This document shows, piece by piece, positions 63,697 to 64,000 of a stretch of 64,000 bases of DNA. The stretch covers positions 62,001 to 126,000 of the forward strand of contig JAVBLW010000006.1 of NCBI GenBank assembly GCA_031553215.1. Reading direction: 5' to 3'. A program made the translations under genes and the position numbers. This stretch comes from JAVBLW01 sp031553215 (GTDB taxonomy: Bacteria; Bacillota_I; Bacilli_A; Acholeplasmatales; Anaeroplasmataceae). How positions within the stretch are numbered: the first letter of the stretch is position 1; every line of letters starts with the position of its first letter. The notes under the pieces are model-generated. The model did no database searches. It saw only the letters and a list, made by a program, of their open reading frames with translations, and was not told the origin of the DNA.

Positions 63697-64000
63697 TTAA
63701 GAATTTTGGTAGTTTCTTAAGAAATTTAAAAAGTTTTTATAACATATCTTTTCTATTTCTTCTTCGCTATAATCATTCTTTTTTAATTCATCTATTAATA
63801 AATACATATAAGATGCATCCTTTATTTCTAGATTATTGGGAATTCCATCAAAATCAGTTCCTATAGCAATTATATCTATTCCTACTAATTTGTTTATATA
63901 ATTGATATGTTTTACAATATCACTAACATAACTGTATCCCTTATTAGATAAGAAATCAGCATAAAAATTTATTCCAATAAGGCATTTACGTTCACTCATT
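63697..64000 (-). CDS. Membrane dipeptidase (peptidase M19), C-terminal part
   Basis: About 100 residues at the right edge. GIDIIAIGTDFDGIP and the closing EIEKICYKNFLNFLRNY are the conserved end of the M19 (renal dipeptidase) family; the Asp of GTDFDG belongs to the active site. Full members have about 310 residues, so the gene continues beyond the window and the in-frame ATG at 63999 is internal. These zinc enzymes cleave dipeptides, including some with D-residues. Confidence 0.82.
   Translation of the reverse strand, partial: MSERKCLIGINFYADFLSNKGYSYVSDIVKHINYINKLVGIDIIAIGTDFDGIPNNLEIKDASYMYLLIDELKKNDYSEEEIEKICYKNFLNFLRNYQNS

Noticed and set aside
1..64000. CRISPR array, tRNA or rRNA genes
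   Set aside because: No regular short repeat-spacer array and no tRNA or rRNA sequence was recognised. The repeats in the giant genes are coding and have domain-length periods.

Overview
The window looks like chromosome of an A+T-rich Gram-positive (Bacillota) bacterium, probably a gut member of the Bacilli/Erysipelotrichia-like lineages. TGA is used as stop and Trp is encoded by TGG, so the code is standard. Signs for this placement are strong AGGAGG-type ribosome sites, a PdaA-type cortex deacetylase (suggesting spore formation), an ackA/YtxK-like pair, DegV, QueH, and very large Ser/Thr-rich surface proteins with dockerin, cohesin, Listeria-Bacteroides and MBG-like repeats. Nearly all genes lie on the minus strand.

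Region 1 (1-4.3 kb): a tyrosine recombinase gene flanked by a perfect 24-bp inverted repeat sits between two genes that share the same unrecognised C-terminal domain. One of these is cut by the left edge. The other is an 883-aa membrane-anchored protein with a degenerate GGDEF domain and an intact-looking EAL domain (c-di-GMP phosphodiesterase).

Region 2 (4.3-33.7 kb): a five-gene, roughly 32-kb operon read leftward from a good promoter at about 33.62 kb. It encodes a ~3700-aa beta-helix/MBG/dockerin protein, a 534-aa secreted protein, a ~3300-aa cohesin-like/InlB/MBG/dockerin protein, a 2070-aa membrane-anchored cohesin/cadherin-like protein, and the EAL protein. This looks like a non-cellulolytic cohesin-dockerin surface assembly co-transcribed with a c-di-GMP enzyme. 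A 16-codon leader ORF and intercistronic hairpins (one pair mutually exclusive) suggest regulation inside the transcript.

Region 3 (33.8-40.5 kb): pdaA, a YihY/BrkB membrane protein, a compact candidate type I toxin-antitoxin locus (28-aa hydrophobic peptide with a convergent antisense RNA), a beta-helix lipoprotein, and a DUF11-repeat protein without a signal peptide.

Region 4 (40.6-49.5 kb): accessory/defence genes around ackA-ytxK. They are a HEPN/nucleotidyltransferase pair, an AlbA/Schlafen-type ATP-binding regulator, IS200 and IS3-like remnants, and a four-gene operon of a caspase-like protease with three TIR-family proteins (related to caspase-type Thoeris). The last is bracketed by imperfect direct copies of the 3' end and terminator of the neighbouring gene.

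Region 5 (49.5-55.5 kb): ordinary housekeeping genes: a membrane protein, DegV, LRR protein, RluA-type pseudouridine synthase, metallophosphoesterase, patatin and QueH.

Region 6 (55.6-64 kb): a RhuM-family protein, then a resistance-like cluster (two ABC half-transporters, WYL regulator, ClbS/DfsB protein, two GyrI/effector-binding proteins and one unknown). Two promoters here share the same palindrome at the same distance from the -10 box. The right edge cuts a membrane dipeptidase gene.
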